Assembly: GCA_964242115.1 (NCBI GenBank) | Contig: CAXSZX010000001.1 | Coordinates: 744,001-808,000 of the forward strand | DNA from: BOG-908 sp964242115 | GTDB lineage: Bacteria > Pseudomonadota > Alphaproteobacteria > Acetobacterales > Acetobacteraceae | DNA: 64,000 nt | Reading direction: 5' to 3' | Part shown: piece after piece, positions 33,331 through 41,240 of the stretch | Position numbering within the stretch: position 1 is the first letter of the stretch | How the letters are laid out: each line of letters starts with the position of its first letter | Made by a program: the position numbers and the translations under genes | The notes under the pieces: generated by a model | The model's database searches: none | Told to the model about the DNA's origin: nothing | What the model saw: the letters and a program-made list of their open reading frames with translations, nothing else

Positions 33331-34689
33331 CTAACGCCTCTGGAATTCGGGGGAGGCCAGCAGCAGGGTCAGCCCGTCGCGGCGGGTGCCGGCGGCGCGG
33401 ATCTGGCCCAGCGTCTCTGCCGTCAGCAGCGGGCCGAGCAGCGCGTGGCCGAGCTGTTCGGGGTCGGTGGTGCCGGCCACGCGCGCGGACAGACCGTAGG
33501 CGTAGTCCACCCGCTGCAGCATGGCTTCCGGGCCGGCCCAGTCGGCCGCGCGGTCCGGCCAGCCGATCGGGAACGGCGCCTCGAACACCCCCTCGCCCAG
33601 CCCGGCCGGCATGGACATGATGTTGGGTACGCTGTCCGGCGTGGCACCGAGCGCGCGCAGGCAGCCGATGACGTAGTCCTGCGGGGTGCGCAGCTTGGTA
33701 GCTGGCGTCCAGGCGCCGGGCAGCTCGATGAGCGCCAGCGCGGCCGCACCCAGACCGCCCTGGGTGTCGCGCAGCACCGTCTCGATTCGCGCGACGTCGT
33801 GGGCCGGCGGCACGTCGGCGACGAAGTGGCCGACCAGCTTGGTGGCCAGATGGTGATAGGTGGCCGGCTGGGTGCCGAGCCAGCCGAGCAGCTCCACGCC
33901 GCCCTCCTCGCCGGCTGGCCAGGCGCGGCCCATCACCTCGATCTCGCCCGGCTCGTGCAAATTGGGGCGGAAGCGGTAGCCGAGCGGCGGCTGGTGCATC
34001 TCGACCGACCAGCCGGTCAGCACGCGGGCGAAGTTGGTGACGTCGGCCTGGGTGTAGCCGGAAGCCGGGGTGACGGTGTGCAGCTCCAGGCACTCGCGCG
34101 CCAGGTTCTCGTTCAGCCCCAGGTGGCGGCGGATGCCGGCCGGGCTGCCGGGCCCGGCGGAGGTGGAGTTGTTGAGGTAGGTGAGCATCGCCGGGTGGCG
34201 CATCACCGCCAGCAGCATGTCGGAGAAGCGGCCGGTCACGTGCGGGCGGATCGCCTCGCGAATGTAGGCGCCGCTGGTGCCCGCGGTGGGCAGCGAGCGG
34301 TCGGCGATGGTGAAGTGGTTGGCCCAGAACCACACCAGGCGCTCACGGTAGGGCGCCTCGGTCATCAACGCCTGGTTCAGCATGGCGCGGCGCTCCTCGG
34401 CGGCCAGCTTGGCCACCGGTCGGGCGGGTTTGGGCTGGTCCTGCGGCGGGGCGGCGGCGCCGGCGGCGACCGGCTGGGCCATGCCGGCCTGCTTTCTGGC
34501 CGCGCCCATGGCGTATTGCTCGGCCACCACGGCGAGCGCGTCGGACGTGTCCGGCAGGCCGGAAGCGCTGGCGGTATCGGGGCCGGAAAGCTGGTTGCGC
34601 AACCAGGCGCGCGGGTCGTCCGGCAGCGCGTCGGTGGGCCGGCGGCCGAAGCCGAAGCGGTTCAGGGCGACGAAGGCGGCGGTGTCCAT
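33331..34689 (-). CDS. DUF1800 protein
   Basis: 452 residues. Starts MDTAAFVALNRFGFGRRP, the family's N-terminal pattern, with LVWFWANHFT, GAYIREAIRPHVTGRFSDML (quoted: REAIRPHVTGRFSDML), HPAMLTYLNNSTS, NENLARECLELHTV and YTQADVTNFARVLTGW. No signal peptide is visible, though the DUF1501 partner has a Tat signal; DUF1800 proteins may leave the cell in complex with it (inference). A Gln/Pro/Ala-rich insert lies near residues 70-90. First gene of the pair, ATG 34689. Confidence 0.92.
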   Translation of the reverse strand: MDTAAFVALNRFGFGRRPTDALPDDPRAWLRNQLSGPDTASASGLPDTSDALAVVAEQYAMGAARKQAGMAQPVAAGAAAPPQDQPKPARPVAKLAAEERRAMLNQALMTEAPYRERLVWFWANHFTIADRSLPTAGTSGAYIREAIRPHVTGRFSDMLLAVMRHPAMLTYLNNSTSAGPGSPAGIRRHLGLNENLARECLELHTVTPASGYTQADVTNFARVLTGWSVEMHQPPLGYRFRPNLHEPGEIEVMGRAWPAGEEGGVELLGWLGTQPATYHHLATKLVGHFVADVPPAHDVARIETVLRDTQGGLGAAALALIELPGAWTPATKLRTPQDYVIGCLRALGATPDSVPNIMSMPAGLGEGVFEAPFPIGWPDRAADWAGPEAMLQRVDYAYGLSARVAGTTDPEQLGHALLGPLLTAETLGQIRAAGTRRDGLTLLLASPEFQRR

Positions 34690-34738
34690 GGGGAGGATAT
34701 AGCAGCGGGGAGGGTTAGCCGCAGTGACGAAGTGTGGC

Positions 34739-34880
34739 GAAGCAAGGAAGCAAGGCCTTCTTTTCTGAAGAAAAGAAGCAAAAGACTTTTGTCCCTGCTG
34801 TCGCGATGGTTCTGCAGCGCGCGCCCAAGAAGACAAAGTTTTTTGTTCTTTTTTTCAAAAAAGAACCGCTTGCTTGCTTT
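34739..34880. repeat. A/T-arm repeat, full copy
   Basis: CCTTCT/AGAAG left arm, core TGCTGTCGCGATGG, GCGCGCGCCCAAGAAGAC, GTTCT/AGAACC right arm ending CTTGCTTGC. Between DUF1800 and fdhD genes. Confidence 0.92.
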
Positions 34881-34901
34881 CTACCGGCCGGACCGCTGGC
34901 G

Positions 34902-35696
34902 CTACCCTATCCGGTTACCGCCCGCGAACACCTCGAACCCGTCGCTGCGCGCCACCCCGATCAGCGTCATCCCCGCTGCCTCCGCCGCGCGGTTGGCCAG
35001 AGCGGTCGGTGCCGATACCGCCACCAGCACCGGCGCCCCCATGCGCGCCGCCTTCTGCACCAGCTCGATCGAGATGCGGCTGGTCAGCAGCAGGATGCCG
35101 TCTGACACCGAAGCGCCCGCTTGCGCCAGCGCGCCGCCCAGCTTGTCCAGCGCGTTGTGTCGGCCGACGTCCTCGCGCACCGCGAACAGCCCGCCCGCCT
35201 CGGTCCAGAACCCGGCGCCGTGCACCGCGCGCGTTGCCTGGTTGAGCGGCTGGGCGGCGTAGAGGCTGGCGGCGGCACGGTCGATGGCGGCTGCGTCGAA
35301 GCGGCGCCCCGCCGGCACCTGCGGCACCGGGCGCAACGCCTCCTGCAGGCTTTCCAGGCCGCACATGCCGCAGCCGGTGGCACCCGCTAGCCGGCGGCGC
35401 CGCTTTTCCAGCGCCGCCATGTGCGCGGGCGGTATCCACATCCGCAGCTCGATGCCGCCGTCCGCCTCGATGATGGTGAAGTCCTCGATCGACCCTGCTT
35501 CGGGCACGATCTCCTCGGACAGGCTGAAGCCGACGGCGAAGTCCTGCAGGTCGGCGGGTGTCGCCATCATCACCGCGTGGGTGACGCGGTTGTAGGTGAT
35601 GGCGATTGCGGTCTCCTCGGCCAGCAGGCGGTCGCCTTGGGTGAACGCATGGTCCTTCCAGGCGAGGCGCGAAGCAGGGGAGACCGGGTCGATCAT
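34902..35696 (-). CDS. fdhD: Formate dehydrogenase accessory sulfurtransferase FdhD
   Basis: 264 residues. FdhD delivers sulfur from IscS to the molybdenum cofactor so that formate dehydrogenase becomes active. AEETAIAITYNR, MMATPADLQDFAVGFSLSEE, the redox cysteines in ATGCGMCGLESL, VHGAGFW, and the C-terminal VREDVGRHNALDKLGGAL and LLTSRISIELVQKAARMG are family hallmarks. No formate dehydrogenase gene lies in the window. The upstream 550 nt are gene-free. Confidence 0.95.
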   Translation of the reverse strand: MIDPVSPASRLAWKDHAFTQGDRLLAEETAIAITYNRVTHAVMMATPADLQDFAVGFSLSEEIVPEAGSIEDFTIIEADGGIELRMWIPPAHMAALEKRRRRLAGATGCGMCGLESLQEALRPVPQVPAGRRFDAAAIDRAAASLYAAQPLNQATRAVHGAGFWTEAGGLFAVREDVGRHNALDKLGGALAQAGASVSDGILLLTSRISIELVQKAARMGAPVLVAVSAPTALANRAAEAAGMTLIGVARSDGFEVFAGGNRIG

Positions 35697-35937
35697 AGGG
35701 GGAGAGATAATCCTTCGTTTGAAGCAGGAGCAGCGGAGAGCTTGAGTGGGTGGCGCCAGCGCGTCGTCAGCGTGCTGACGCTTAAAGCATCTTCCGACCG
35801 CGCAGGGCCACTTGTCGGACAAAGATGCAATTTGGACAGCTAGCTGCAGAAACTCAGGCCTGCTCACCTGCTCAGCAAGGTCGGGAAACGCTCGTGCGGT
35901 GGAAAGATGGAAGCAGCCGCGCAGGTTCACCGGCATA
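35697..35937. other. Gene-free region upstream of fdhD
   Basis: About 240 nt without a credible gene. It contains a perfect 7-bp hairpin CGTCAGC-GT-GCTGACG at 35765-35780, roughly 70 nt before the fdhD start, which could be an operator. Confidence 0.45.
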
Positions 35938-36066
35938 AGAAAGCAAGGCCTGCTTTTTTGAAAAAAGCAGCAAAAAGCTTTTGGTCCCGCTGTCTCGGAG
36001 TCTCCCTCAGCGTGTACTCAAGAAAACAAATTTTTGGTTCTTCTTTCAAACAAGAACTGCTTGCTT
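35938..36066. repeat. A/T-arm repeat, full copy
   Basis: CCTGC/GCAG left arm, core CGCTGTCTCGGAG, AGCGTGTACTCAAGAAAAC, GGTTCTTCTTTCAAACAAGAAC right arm. Between divergent fdhD and DUF2278 genes. Confidence 0.9.
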
Positions 36067-36246
36067 TCTACCATCAGGCAAGCTCGAGCCGCGAGTTCGA
36101 AATGACAAACACTATGTTTCAGCATGTCCTCACCGACTTCGAAGGTTCACACGTTTCCCTCCGTCCGACGATTGCGCCCGGCCTGCTCGTAGCCGATCCT
36201 GGCCGTTCGCCAGCCGCTTGAAGCGTCTCGACCTGGAGCCAGACCG

Positions 36247-36936
36247 ATGTCCCAAGCACGTTATTTCGAGCGCAGCCGGCCGAAACACTACGACGCCAGC
36301 ACGCAGCACTACGGCGTGCTGGTCGGCACCGTGCGCGACGGCAGCCTGGACACCGGCAAGTCGCCGCACTATGAAATCTGGGTAGAAGGCGCCGGCCAGG
36401 ACTTTCGCGCCGCCGTCAACGTGCAATCGGTCGATGGCAGCGAGGTGCTCGTGCACTACGACCCTGCCTACACCACCACCTCGCCGGCGCTGGATTTGGC
36501 TTCACTCGCCGCCGGCACGCAGGGCTTCACCGCGCTGCAGACCGGCACGGACGGCACTGGCCTGGACTACCTGCGCGACAACCTCTTCGACGTCAGCAGT
36601 ATGGAACCGATCCCGGACACCGGAAGCAGCGTCAGCCTGGGCAACCTGCTGGACGCCCAGGTCGAACGTGCCAAGGCAGATGCCGGCGCGGTCGCCATCA
36701 TGTTCGGGACGTATTTCCGCGACGGCGGCAGCGACAGCACGTTCGGCTTCTCGCCGGAGCAGGGCATCCACGACATCCACATGATGCAGGGCAACTCGGG
36801 CAGCTTCGAGCGCGACAACACGATTCATGGCGATGGTGCGCTGTTCATCCGCTACACGGGCGGTGAGACGGTGGCGCTGTTCGTGAGGTTCGACACGCAG
36901 GCGACCCAGACGGATGCGGACGGGAACCCAAAGTAA
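36247..36936 (+). CDS. DUF2278 (YukJ-like) protein
   Basis: 229 residues, soluble. DUF2278 features: YGVLVGTVRDG near the N-terminus, HYEIWVEGAGQDFRAAVNVQ (quoted: HYEIWVEGAGQDFRAAV), LDYLRDNLFD, and the signature GIHDIHMMQGNSG followed by GDGALFI. Function unknown. ATG 36247 has GGAG at 8-nt spacing. The last Lys codon and TAA (AAGTAAGGAAG) coincide with the edge of the next repeat. Confidence 0.88.
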   Translation: MSQARYFERSRPKHYDASTQHYGVLVGTVRDGSLDTGKSPHYEIWVEGAGQDFRAAVNVQSVDGSEVLVHYDPAYTTTSPALDLASLAAGTQGFTALQTGTDGTGLDYLRDNLFDVSSMEPIPDTGSSVSLGNLLDAQVERAKADAGAVAIMFGTYFRDGGSDSTFGFSPEQGIHDIHMMQGNSGSFERDNTIHGDGALFIRYTGGETVALFVRFDTQATQTDADGNPK

Positions 36937-37112
36937 GGAAGAAAGCGCTTCTTTTTCGAGAAAAAGAAGCAAAAAGCTTTTACTGCGGCTGTCGCGGTTT
37001 CGTCCTGCACCGCGCGCTTGGTCGCACAAGACGCGAGGGAGTGTGTCCGCCAGCGCAGGAAACAAAAGTTTTTTGGTTCTTTTTTTCAAAAAAGAACTTT
37101 CTTCCTTTCTTT
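36931..37112. repeat. A/T-arm repeat, full copy with lengthened centre
   Basis: CTTCT/AGAAG left arm with CAAAAAGCTTTTA, core GCGGCTGTCGCGG, about 30 extra nt including CGCACAAGACGCGAG, then GGTTC/GAAC right arm. The TGA in its right arm, read on the minus strand, is the stop codon of rlmN. Confidence 0.9.
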
Positions 37113-38327
37113 CTCACTCTCCGTCTTCAACTGCCCGCAAGCCGCCAGAATATCCTGCCCTCGCGGCGTGCGTATCGGCGAAGCAAACCCCGCCTCCATC
37201 ACGATCTTTGCAAACCGGTGCAGCGCGTTCCCGCTGCTCGGCTCGTAGCTGCTGCCCGGCCAAGGGTTGAACGGGATCAGGTTCACCTTCGCCGGTATGC
37301 CCGTGATCAGCCGCACCAGTTCGCGCGCGTCTGCCTCGCTGTCGTTGATGCCGCGCAGCATCACGTATTCGAAGGTGATGCGCCGCGCGTTGGTCGCCCC
37401 CGGGTAGCGCCGGCACGCTGCCAGCAGCTCGGCGATCGGGTATTTGCGGTTCAGCGGCACCAGCTCGTCGCGCAGATCGTCGCGCACCGCGTGCAGCGAG
37501 ACGGCCAGCCCTACCCCCAGCTCCGCGCCGGCGCGGTCCATCATCGGCACCACGCCCGAGGTGGACAGCGTGATGCGTCGGCGTGAGAGGCCGATGCCTT
37601 CGCCGTCCATGACAATGCGCATGGCGGTCGCAACGTTTTCGTAGTTGTACAGCGGCTCGCCCATGCCCATCAGCACGATGGTGCTGAGCAGCCGCGGCGT
37701 CTCGCCCTGCGGGCTGGGCCATTCTGCGTAGCTGTCGCGCGCGGCCATGAACTGGCCGACGATCTCCGCCGGGCCGAGGTTGCGCACCAGCTTCTGGGTG
37801 CCGGTGTGGCAGAACCGGCAGGACAGCGTGCAGCCCACCTGGCTGCTGATGCACACCGCGCCGCGGTCCTGCTGGCGGTCGGGGATGTAGACGGTCTCCG
37901 CCTCCTGCCCGTCGCGGAAGCGGAACAGGAACTTGCGCGTGTCGTCGGCACTGGTCTGCACGGTGGCCGCCACCGGCCGGCCGATGACGAACCGCTCTGC
38001 AAGCTTGGCCTGCAACGGTCGCGCGATCGAGCTCATCGCCGAGAAATCCGTCACCCCCTGGTGGTACACCCAATGCCAGATCTGCTTGACGCGGAACCTC
38101 GCCTCGCCGATCGCGGCAACCTCATCTGCCAGCTGCTCGCGGCTGAGTCCGACGATGTCGCGCCGCCCGTCCGGCAGCACGTGCGGCGGCGGGTTGAACA
38201 GCGCGGATTTTGCCAGGATGCGGGTGCGCTCGGCCTCGGTCAGCGCGGCGGCGTCGCTCACGCTGGCAGCGGGCACGTTGGCAGCGGGCGCATGAGAGGA
38301 AGGTGAGGGGCGCAGGGTCACGTTCAT
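37086..38327 (-). CDS. rlmN: Dual-specificity 23S rRNA/tRNA adenine-C2 methyltransferase RlmN
   Basis: 413 residues. Radical-SAM enzyme methylating 23S A2503 and tRNA A37. The cluster motif is CTLSCRFCHTG; GQFMAARD, IVLMGMGEPLYNYENV, RRITLSTSGVVP, LAVSLHAVRDDLRDELVPLN (quoted: LAVSLHAVRDDLRDELVP) and FNPWPGSSYE follow, and a conserved Cys lies in RGQDILAACGQL. ATG 38327 overlaps the stop of the upstream gene (ATGA). The last residues, ESEKERKKVLF, are not family sequence: the frame runs into an A/T repeat and stops at its TGA. Confidence 0.96.
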   Translation of the reverse strand: MNVTLRPSPSSHAPAANVPAASVSDAAALTEAERTRILAKSALFNPPPHVLPDGRRDIVGLSREQLADEVAAIGEARFRVKQIWHWVYHQGVTDFSAMSSIARPLQAKLAERFVIGRPVAATVQTSADDTRKFLFRFRDGQEAETVYIPDRQQDRGAVCISSQVGCTLSCRFCHTGTQKLVRNLGPAEIVGQFMAARDSYAEWPSPQGETPRLLSTIVLMGMGEPLYNYENVATAMRIVMDGEGIGLSRRRITLSTSGVVPMMDRAGAELGVGLAVSLHAVRDDLRDELVPLNRKYPIAELLAACRRYPGATNARRITFEYVMLRGINDSEADARELVRLITGIPAKVNLIPFNPWPGSSYEPSSGNALHRFAKIVMEAGFASPIRTPRGQDILAACGQLKTESEKERKKVLF

Positions 38328-38824
38328 GCCGGGCACGCCTTTTGCACCGCCGAGAGAGCGCTGGAGAAGCCCGCCAGGCTGAAATGGTCGGTGGCCACCG
38401 CACCGTGCGGTCCGCCCACCAGGCGGGCGGCCACGCTGCTCTCATGGGCGAAGGTGGCCAGCACGGCTTCGTTGTCGCGGGCGAAGGCGGACCGGCCGGC
38501 AATGTAGAACAACATCAGCGTGGTGCCGGCCTGTAGCTGCGCGTCCTCGTGGCCGGCCAGCGCCATGCCGGCGCTGATCGCCACCACGTCGTGGCTGCGC
38601 GGGCGGCGGGTCACGCTCAGCACCACGTCGCCGCGGCCGGGCATGCGCTGGCCGCCAGCCTCGGCACGGGTGAAGGCGAAGCAGGTGGTGCCGCCCGGCT
38701 CGGGGTGGATGGCGGCCACCCACTGGCCGAACTTGCCGATGGCCTGGGGCGCGAAGCCGTGCGGCTCGGCCAGAGCGGGGCCTGCCAGACACAGCAGCAG
38801 GGCGGGGAGGGTGGCGGCGCGCAT
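38324..38824 (-). CDS. Invasion-associated locus B (IalB)-like periplasmic protein
   Basis: 166 residues. Signal peptide MRAATLPALLLCLAGPALA. The mature part fits the IalB family of alphaproteobacteria: KFGQWVAAIHPEPGGTTCFA with the first Cys, RRPRSHDVVAISAGMAL, and a late FSSALSAVQKACPA with the second Cys. Role unknown outside Bartonella. Translationally coupled to rlmN by a 4-nt overlap, with ialB first. Confidence 0.8.
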   Translation of the reverse strand: MRAATLPALLLCLAGPALAEPHGFAPQAIGKFGQWVAAIHPEPGGTTCFAFTRAEAGGQRMPGRGDVVLSVTRRPRSHDVVAISAGMALAGHEDAQLQAGTTLMLFYIAGRSAFARDNEAVLATFAHESSVAARLVGGPHGAVATDHFSLAGFSSALSAVQKACPA

Positions 38825-38850
38825 CGGGAAGAGATACGGCGGGTCAGGCG

Positions 38851-38989
38851 AGGAAGTAAGGCCTTCTTTTTTGGAAAAAAGAAGCAAAAAACTTTTGGTC
38901 TCGTAAGTGCGCGCTGAAGGAGAGTCCGCGACAGCAGGAACAAAAGTCTTTTGCTTCTTTGCTTCAGAAAAGAAGGCCTTGCCTTCCTT
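38851..38989. repeat. A/T-arm repeat, full copy
   Basis: CCTTC/GAAG arms on both sides; centre CGTAAGTGCGCGCTGAAGGA, core GTCCGCGACAGC. Upstream of the ialB-like gene. Confidence 0.92.
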
Positions 38990-39031
38990 CAAACGGTTGA
39001 GGCTTAGAGCCACTAGTATTAACTCTGTTTC

Positions 39032-39604
39032 TCAAGAGAGAACGTCTTTCTTCCAATTCGGCAGCGTGCGCCGGAACACCGGATCGCCATGGCCCCGTTG
39101 GGCTTCCTGCGGCGCCGCACCCCCGCTGCCTACCGGCCGCTCCGCGAACCGCCCCTGTTGGATCAGCCGGTCGTAGAGCACCAGGGCGCCGGCCACCGAC
39201 AGGTTCAACGCGAACCGCGTGGGAATGCGCACCACGTGCCGGCACCTTGCCAGCATCGCTGGCGACAGCCCGGCCCGCTCCGGCCCTAGCACGTAGGCCG
39301 CCCGTGTCGGGTGGCGGAAGCTCGGCAGGTCGGCGGCATCCTCCAGCAGTTCCACGCCGACCAGCGCGCAGCCGCCCGGCAGCAGCATCTCGTCCAGCGT
39401 GCCGAAGCGGTAGAACGGCACGTGCGCCGGCGTGTCCGCGGTGTCGGACTGCCGCCCGGCGCGGGAGTCCCACCCAGCCCCCACCGAGAAGCAGAACGCC
39501 GCCCCGAAGGCGTGCGCCGTGCGCAGCAGCGCGCCCATGTTGGCCGATTTGGACACGCCCTCGGCGCCGATGCCGAAATAGCCGCGCGGTGGTGGGGTCT
39601 GCAT
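39032..39604 (-). CDS. SpoU/TrmH-family RNA methyltransferase
   Basis: 190 residues. SPOUT-fold 2'-O-methyltransferase: motif 1 in SKSANMGALLRTAHAFGAAF, motif 2 AAYVLGPERAGLS, motif 3 IPTRFALNLSVAGALVLYDR (quoted: ALNLSVAGALVLYD) forming the trefoil knot. tRNA or rRNA target not determinable. Start MQTPPPRGYFGIGAEGVS matches this subgroup, which lacks an N-terminal RNA-binding domain. Divergent from the SAM methyltransferase at 39626 with only 21 nt between start codons, so promoters must overlap the coding regions. Confidence 0.9.
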   Translation of the reverse strand: MQTPPPRGYFGIGAEGVSKSANMGALLRTAHAFGAAFCFSVGAGWDSRAGRQSDTADTPAHVPFYRFGTLDEMLLPGGCALVGVELLEDAADLPSFRHPTRAAYVLGPERAGLSPAMLARCRHVVRIPTRFALNLSVAGALVLYDRLIQQGRFAERPVGSGGAAPQEAQRGHGDPVFRRTLPNWKKDVLS

Positions 39605-39625
39605 CCCGCGGCTAATACGCCAAGC

Positions 39626-40837
39626 ATGACCGACCCGACAGACGCGCAGCTCGCCGCCCAGTACGAGGCGCTGCCCTACCCCGCCCGCGACCCGCGCGCC
39701 GAGACGAAGCACCTGTGGATCGGCAGCCCCAGCCACCTGCGCGAGCTCGACCACTGGCTGCCCGCCTCCGCCCATCCCGGCCGCGCGCTGTTCGCCGGCG
39801 GCGGCACCGGCGACGGCGCCATCATGCTGGCCCAGCAGCTCGCCTGGGCCGGCCGGCCCGGCCATGTCACCTGGCTGGACCGAAGCGAGGCCGCCCGCCG
39901 CACCGCGCAAGGCCGTGCTGAAGCCCGCCGTCTCACCAACATCTCCTTCGAGCTGCAATCCATACTCGACCTGCCGGGCTCCGGCCTCGGCCCGTTCGAC
40001 TACATCGATTGCTGCGGCGTGCTGCACCACTTGCCCGATCCCGACGCCGGCTTGCGCGCCCTGCTCTCCGTGCTCGCCCCCGGCGGCGGTCTCGGCCTGA
40101 TGGTGTACGCGCCGCACGGCCGCACCGGCGTGTACATGTTACAGGACGCGCTCGCCCGCCTGGCGCCGCCGGCCGAGCCCGCCGCCGCACGCCTGGAGGT
40201 TGCGCGGCGCGTGCTGCGCCACCTGCCGCAAACCGCCTGGCTCGCCGCCAACCCCAACTTCACCGACATCACCACCGGCGGCGATGCCGGCCTCTACGAC
40301 CTGCTGCTCAACCCGCGCGACCGCGCCTACACCATCGATGCCTTTGCCTCCCTGCTGCACGCGAACGGCCTGAAGATCGCCTGCCTGGTCGAGCCCGCCG
40401 CCTACAACCCCGCGCTGCTGCTGCCCGACCCCCGCCTGCGCGCCCGCATCGCCAGCCTGGACCCGATCGGCCGCGCCGCGCTGGCCGAGGCGCTGGCCGG
40501 CAACATGTCCACCCACATCGTCTACTGCGTCCGCGCCGAGACACCCCTGCCGGTGCGCGACCACCGAAACCCCGCCTGCGTGCCCATTGCGCGTGAAACC
40601 CCGATGGCCGAGTTCGCCGCCCGCATCCGTCCGGACGGCACGCTGCCTGCGCAGTTCAACGCGCTGAGCGTGCCGGTTCCGCTGCCGCGCCTGGCTGCCG
40701 CCATCCTGCGCCGCATCGACGGCTTGCGCACGCTGGCGCAGATCGCCGAGCCGTTCCCGGCGCGCGAGTTCGATCGGGCTTGGGACGCGCTTTTCCCGGC
40801 TATGGAAGGGCTGAACCGGCTGCTGTTGAGAAAGTAA
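39626..40837 (+). CDS. Class I SAM-dependent methyltransferase
   Basis: 403 residues. Start QYEALPYPARDP; motif I ALFAGGGTGDGAIMLAQQL, acidic motif VTWLDRS, motif VDYIDCCGVLHHLPDPDAGL (here FDYIDCCGVLHHL), LAPGGGLGLMVYAPHGR. The last 80 residues (AILRRIDGLRTLAQIAEPF) resemble a winged-helix add-on. Related proteins are annotated only as methyltransferases; substrate unknown. The final AAG TAA lies in the edge of the next repeat. Confidence 0.85.
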   Translation: MTDPTDAQLAAQYEALPYPARDPRAETKHLWIGSPSHLRELDHWLPASAHPGRALFAGGGTGDGAIMLAQQLAWAGRPGHVTWLDRSEAARRTAQGRAEARRLTNISFELQSILDLPGSGLGPFDYIDCCGVLHHLPDPDAGLRALLSVLAPGGGLGLMVYAPHGRTGVYMLQDALARLAPPAEPAAARLEVARRVLRHLPQTAWLAANPNFTDITTGGDAGLYDLLLNPRDRAYTIDAFASLLHANGLKIACLVEPAAYNPALLLPDPRLRARIASLDPIGRAALAEALAGNMSTHIVYCVRAETPLPVRDHRNPACVPIARETPMAEFAARIRPDGTLPAQFNALSVPVPLPRLAAAILRRIDGLRTLAQIAEPFPAREFDRAWDALFPAMEGLNRLLLRK

Positions 40838-40916
40838 GCAAGCAGTTCTTTTTTGAAAAAAAGAACCAAAAAACTTTTGTCTTTTGGGTGCAAGCTGCGG
40901 GGGAGTCCGCGACAGC
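40832..40916. repeat. A/T-arm repeat, left part of a split copy
   Basis: AAAGTAAGCAAGC edge, AGTTC/GAACC arm, centre TTTTGGGTGCAAGCTGCGGG, ending at core GTCCGCGACAGC. The right arm is missing here and found with a second core at 41079. Confidence 0.9.
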
Positions 40917-41078
40917 ATAATCCCTCGCCGAAGCGGCGCGCGTTCTTACCGATTGGCGCAATCTCCGCTCCTACGCTGAACGGTGCTGATCTTAGAGTTA
41001 TTTTGCAGTCTCGGGTTTCGCCGGAATACCCGGGTCAAGGCTTGAGGTTTAGAAAACCTTCCCGACCAGACTTAGGTC
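40917..41078. other. About 160-nt insert between two partial repeats
   Basis: Non-repeat sequence with no gene. Contains AGGTTT-AGA-AAACCT at 41045-41059, a 6-bp inverted repeat about 180 nt upstream of mbfA. It does not match the iron-control element of Irr. Confidence 0.45.
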
Positions 41079-41164
41079 ACTTGGGTACATGCCGCAGGAC
41101 AACTCCGCGACAGCCGAGACAAAAGCTTTTTGCTTCTTTTTCTCGAAAAAGAAGGCCTTGCTTT
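41079..41164. repeat. A/T-arm repeat, right part of a split copy
   Basis: Starts ACTTGGGTACATGCCGCAGG, so the centre is repeated relative to 40880-40910; core CTCCGCGACAGC, CTTCT/GAAGG arm ending CTTGCTTT. Confidence 0.9.
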
Positions 41165-41240
41165 ACTTAGCAACTGCGAAGCATTTGCAGCCAACCGCAA
41201 CGAGCTTGACTAAGCCCGCCCCAAGGCTAGGTAAGTCGCC

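Noticed and set aside
36102..36221. A 39-codon plus-strand frame upstream of the DUF2278 gene
   Set aside because: Starts within 40 nt of a repeat with no ribosome-binding site and resembles no family.
41045..41059. Irr-type iron control element for mbfA
   Set aside because: AGGTTTAGAAAACCT is palindromic but does not match the ICE pattern TTTAGAA-TTCTAAA and lies far upstream.
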